This document shows positions 61,844-64,000 of a stretch of 64,000 nucleotides of DNA, one piece after another. The stretch spans positions 374,501-438,500 of the forward strand of contig JACVTC010000053.1 in assembly GCA_016946835.1 (NCBI GenBank), read 5' to 3'. The notes beneath the pieces are model-generated. The model saw nothing but the letters and a program-made list of their open reading frames with translations, was not told the origin of the DNA and did no database searches. The translations under genes and the position numbers were made by a program. How positions within the stretch are numbered: position 1 is the stretch's first letter; every line of letters starts with the position of its first letter. This DNA is from Neocallimastix lanati (nom. inval.). Lineage: Eukaryota; Neocallimastigomycota; Neocallimastigomycetes; Neocallimastigales; Neocallimastigaceae.

Positions 61844-62596
61844 CAAAAATAAAATAATAAAATAAAAATAATAAAATAAAAATAATAAAATAAAAATAAA
61901 AAAATAAAAATAAAAAAATAAAAATAATAAAATAAAAATAATAAAATAAAAATAATAAAATAAAAATAATAAAATAAAATGTTAAAAAAAAAATTTAATA
62001 ATAATAATTAATAGTTTTTAATAGTTTATTATTAATATTATTGTAATATAAATATATAAATATATATATTATTTTATTTTATTTTTTTTTCTAAATTCCA
62101 AATTGTTTAAAAAAAAAAAATATATTATTAATATTATTAATATTACAGAATTAAAAACTATCTATATTTATATATAAAATAAATTTAATAATCATTTACA
62201 TGTTTTCTACATATTCTATAAAAAAAATATTCACATTTTCTAACAATTATAATTGAATGAAATAATAAAATAAAATAATAAAATAAAATAATATAATAAA
62301 ATAATAAAATAAAATAATAAAATAAAATAATAAAATAAAATAATAAAATAAAATAATAAAATAAAATAAAATAATAAAATAAAATAATAAAATAAAATAA
62401 TAAAATAAAATAAAATAATAAAATAAAATAAGGTATATATATATTTTACATTTATTCAATATACGTCCAAAATCTAAATATATATAAAATAGCATAGTTA
62501 TATCATCAATATATATTATTGTGTGTGTGTGCTTTTTTTTTTTTTAAAAAAAAGTTAAATATATATTATATATAATATGTAATACAATTATTTGAA
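60601..62596. other. AT-rich spacer downstream of the DnaJ-like gene
   Basis: Poly(A) runs (about 61126-61160 and 61795-61842), (AAAATAAT)n at 61850-61978, and an (AATAAAATAATAAA)n tract at about 62258-62430. The minus-strand ORF across the last tract is a repeat artefact. No gene. Confidence 0.7.
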
Positions 62597-63560
62597 AAAA
62601 AAAGCCTACGACGCTGTTCCCATTTTCAACATTACTACAAAAATCTTTTCACTTTGGTATTCGTGAGACAAATGTTTTGATTTCATTTCTAAGTTCTATC
62701 TTACTTCTAAAGCTAGAGCTCGTTTACCTTGATAGATTAATCAAATGAATTTCCTATTCATCGTGAGGATGCTCGTTAACTCCAATTTTTTTTTTTTTTT
62801 TTTTTTTTAATTTATTCATTAATGATATTTTAAACATCTATGATAAATATGGTGTTAGTATTAGTAAAAAAAAAAAAATGTTGTGGTGGTGGTCTTTTTG
62901 CTGATGATATTGTTCTTATAGCCCCTAGTGAAAGAAAAATGAAGGCTCTACTTTGTCATGTTTTTTTTTTTTTTTTTTTTTTTTTTTTTGTTGGGCTATT
63001 AAAAATGAAATGTCTTTTGGTATCAATAAATGTGCTACAATGATTATTAAATTCTTAAATTTTGTTTTCTTATTCGGGTTATGAAGAACCTACATTTCAC
63101 CTTGATATTGTATTCTATCCCTTTAAAGAATTCTATACCTATTTACTTAGAGATATCCCCTTCAGTAATAATCTTTCCCTTGAGCCTATTATCACATATA
63201 TTAATACTAAGGTTAGAAGATCTTTATTTTCTTTCTTTATTTTTTTTTTTCAATAATAAAGTTTCATTAACATTTAAAAGATCTATTATTCAATTGTTTA
63301 TTATTAGCAAAGTATTATATTTTGCTCCACTTTTAGATTCAAACAAAAAAAAAAAAAATTTCTAAGAATGCACAATCCTTAATGAACATTGCATTGTTGG
63401 GATGTATTGATTCTGCCTCTTCGAATAAGGAAGATTCTCTTAACATTGAAAGAAAGAAAAAAAAATATATGAGTTATATCCAAAGGGACTCAACAATTAG
63501 TGTTTATGTCTTATCTCGTGATTCTTCAAATATTTCCAATTGACAGAATATGGTAAAAGG
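62597..63560 (+). pseudogene. Non-LTR (LINE) retrotransposon reverse transcriptase, heavily broken
   Basis: Fragments in several frames follow the order of a LINE RT: KKAYDAVP (motif A), SFHFGIRE, LFINDILN, CCGGGLFADDIVLIAPSE (FADD catalytic motif C, 62879-62932), AIKNEMSFGINKCATMIIK, TFKRSIIQLFIISKVLYFAP, then SVYVLSRDSS. Frames are broken by poly(T) runs at 62786-62808 and 62961-62989, and by poly(A) runs near 62868 and 63343. No 5' endonuclease part is present (truncated). The text resembles LINEs known from arbuscular mycorrhizal fungi, from memory only. Confidence 0.8.
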
Positions 63561-63653
63561 AATAGTGAAGTTAGTAGTCCTGTCAGTTTTCATTAAATAC
63601 ACCACATCTACCAACAGCACCGTTCCGAATGCAAAACCTATAGTAAAATAATT

Positions 63654-63686
<33 letters not shown>

Positions 63687-63733
63687 ATGATCCTTCTTGT
63701 GGTTCAAGGGAGAATTTAGTGGATACCACACTA

Positions 63734-63778
<45 letters not shown>

Positions 63779-64000
63779 TGTTACTTCTTTTGTTTTAATT
63801 ATTTCATATTTAACTGGTGATCCTGTTACTACACATAGTATACATTACATCTAATTTTTTTTTGTAACTTTTGAACTTATTTTTATTCTTTATTACATTA
63901 AATTTTCTATGATTAATTAAAATTTGTTTTTTTTTATTTTATTAATCTTTTACCTACTTTCCATCTTGATATGTACTCTCCTATTCCTTAGGTTTCATAT
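63561..64000 (+). other. Right edge: possible LINE continuation with long T runs
   Basis: Mixed-composition patches (AACAGCACCGTTCCGAATGC, CCTTCTTGTGGTTCAAGGG) are separated by T runs at 63656-63685 and 63736-63773. No frame could be followed; it is probably the decayed LINE 3' part running out of the window. Confidence 0.4.

Overview
The window is extremely A+T-rich eukaryotic DNA. Long poly(A)/poly(T) runs, (AAT)n and (AT)n microsatellites, and short spliceosomal introns (GTAAAA/GTAAGT donors, TAATAG/AAAG acceptors) are everywhere. The predicted RRS1 and MED17 proteins look fungal, and the composition best fits an anaerobic gut fungus (Neocallimastigomycota). Another very AT-rich fungus, such as a Glomeromycotina lineage whose LINEs resemble the fragment at the right end, is not excluded. 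The organism call is an inference.

Region 1 (1-20 kb) is a graveyard of transposons. It holds the 3' part of one Ty3/gypsy element, a decayed but nearly full-length second Ty3/gypsy element (7264-13777, tRNA-Pro primer site), and a head-to-tail chain of LTRs joined by an almost constant CA-TTTT-TG junction. It also holds a 1.6-kb Mutator-like (MULE) remnant encoding a FLYWCH-type zinc finger, and three short MULE-like MITEs, two of them with perfect 9-bp target-site duplications (TSDs).

Region 2 (20.2-33.0 kb) is a set of nested elements. A Ty1/copia element on the minus strand (TSD ATTAT) was hit by a chromodomain Ty3/gypsy element, also on the minus strand (TSD ATTAT, two 628-bp LTRs). The inner element has lost its whole reverse transcriptase/RNase H by a clean in-frame deletion. 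A 929-bp TRIM-like element (TSD GTTAA) landed in the copia 5' LTR. The copia element and the TRIM share a primer-binding site that matches the 5' half of tRNA-Lys(CUU), up to its anticodon arm.

Region 3 (33.5-60.6 kb) holds the three host genes that could be assembled exon by exon. They are MED17 (Mediator head subunit, 11 exons, minus), RRS1 (60S ribosome biogenesis, 5 exons, minus) and a 15-exon plus-strand gene. That last gene joins a type-I-like DnaJ body, whose HPD motif reads QPE, to a low-complexity tail of about 680 residues. An 11-kb stretch with no recognisable gene separates RRS1 from the DnaJ gene.

Region 4 (62.6-64 kb) is a broken non-LTR retrotransposon whose former ORF is cut by poly(T) runs of 23-38 bases. 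The host genes show no operon-like logic; the functional links in this window are among the transposons (shared primers, shared polypurine tracts, repeated use of the same targets).
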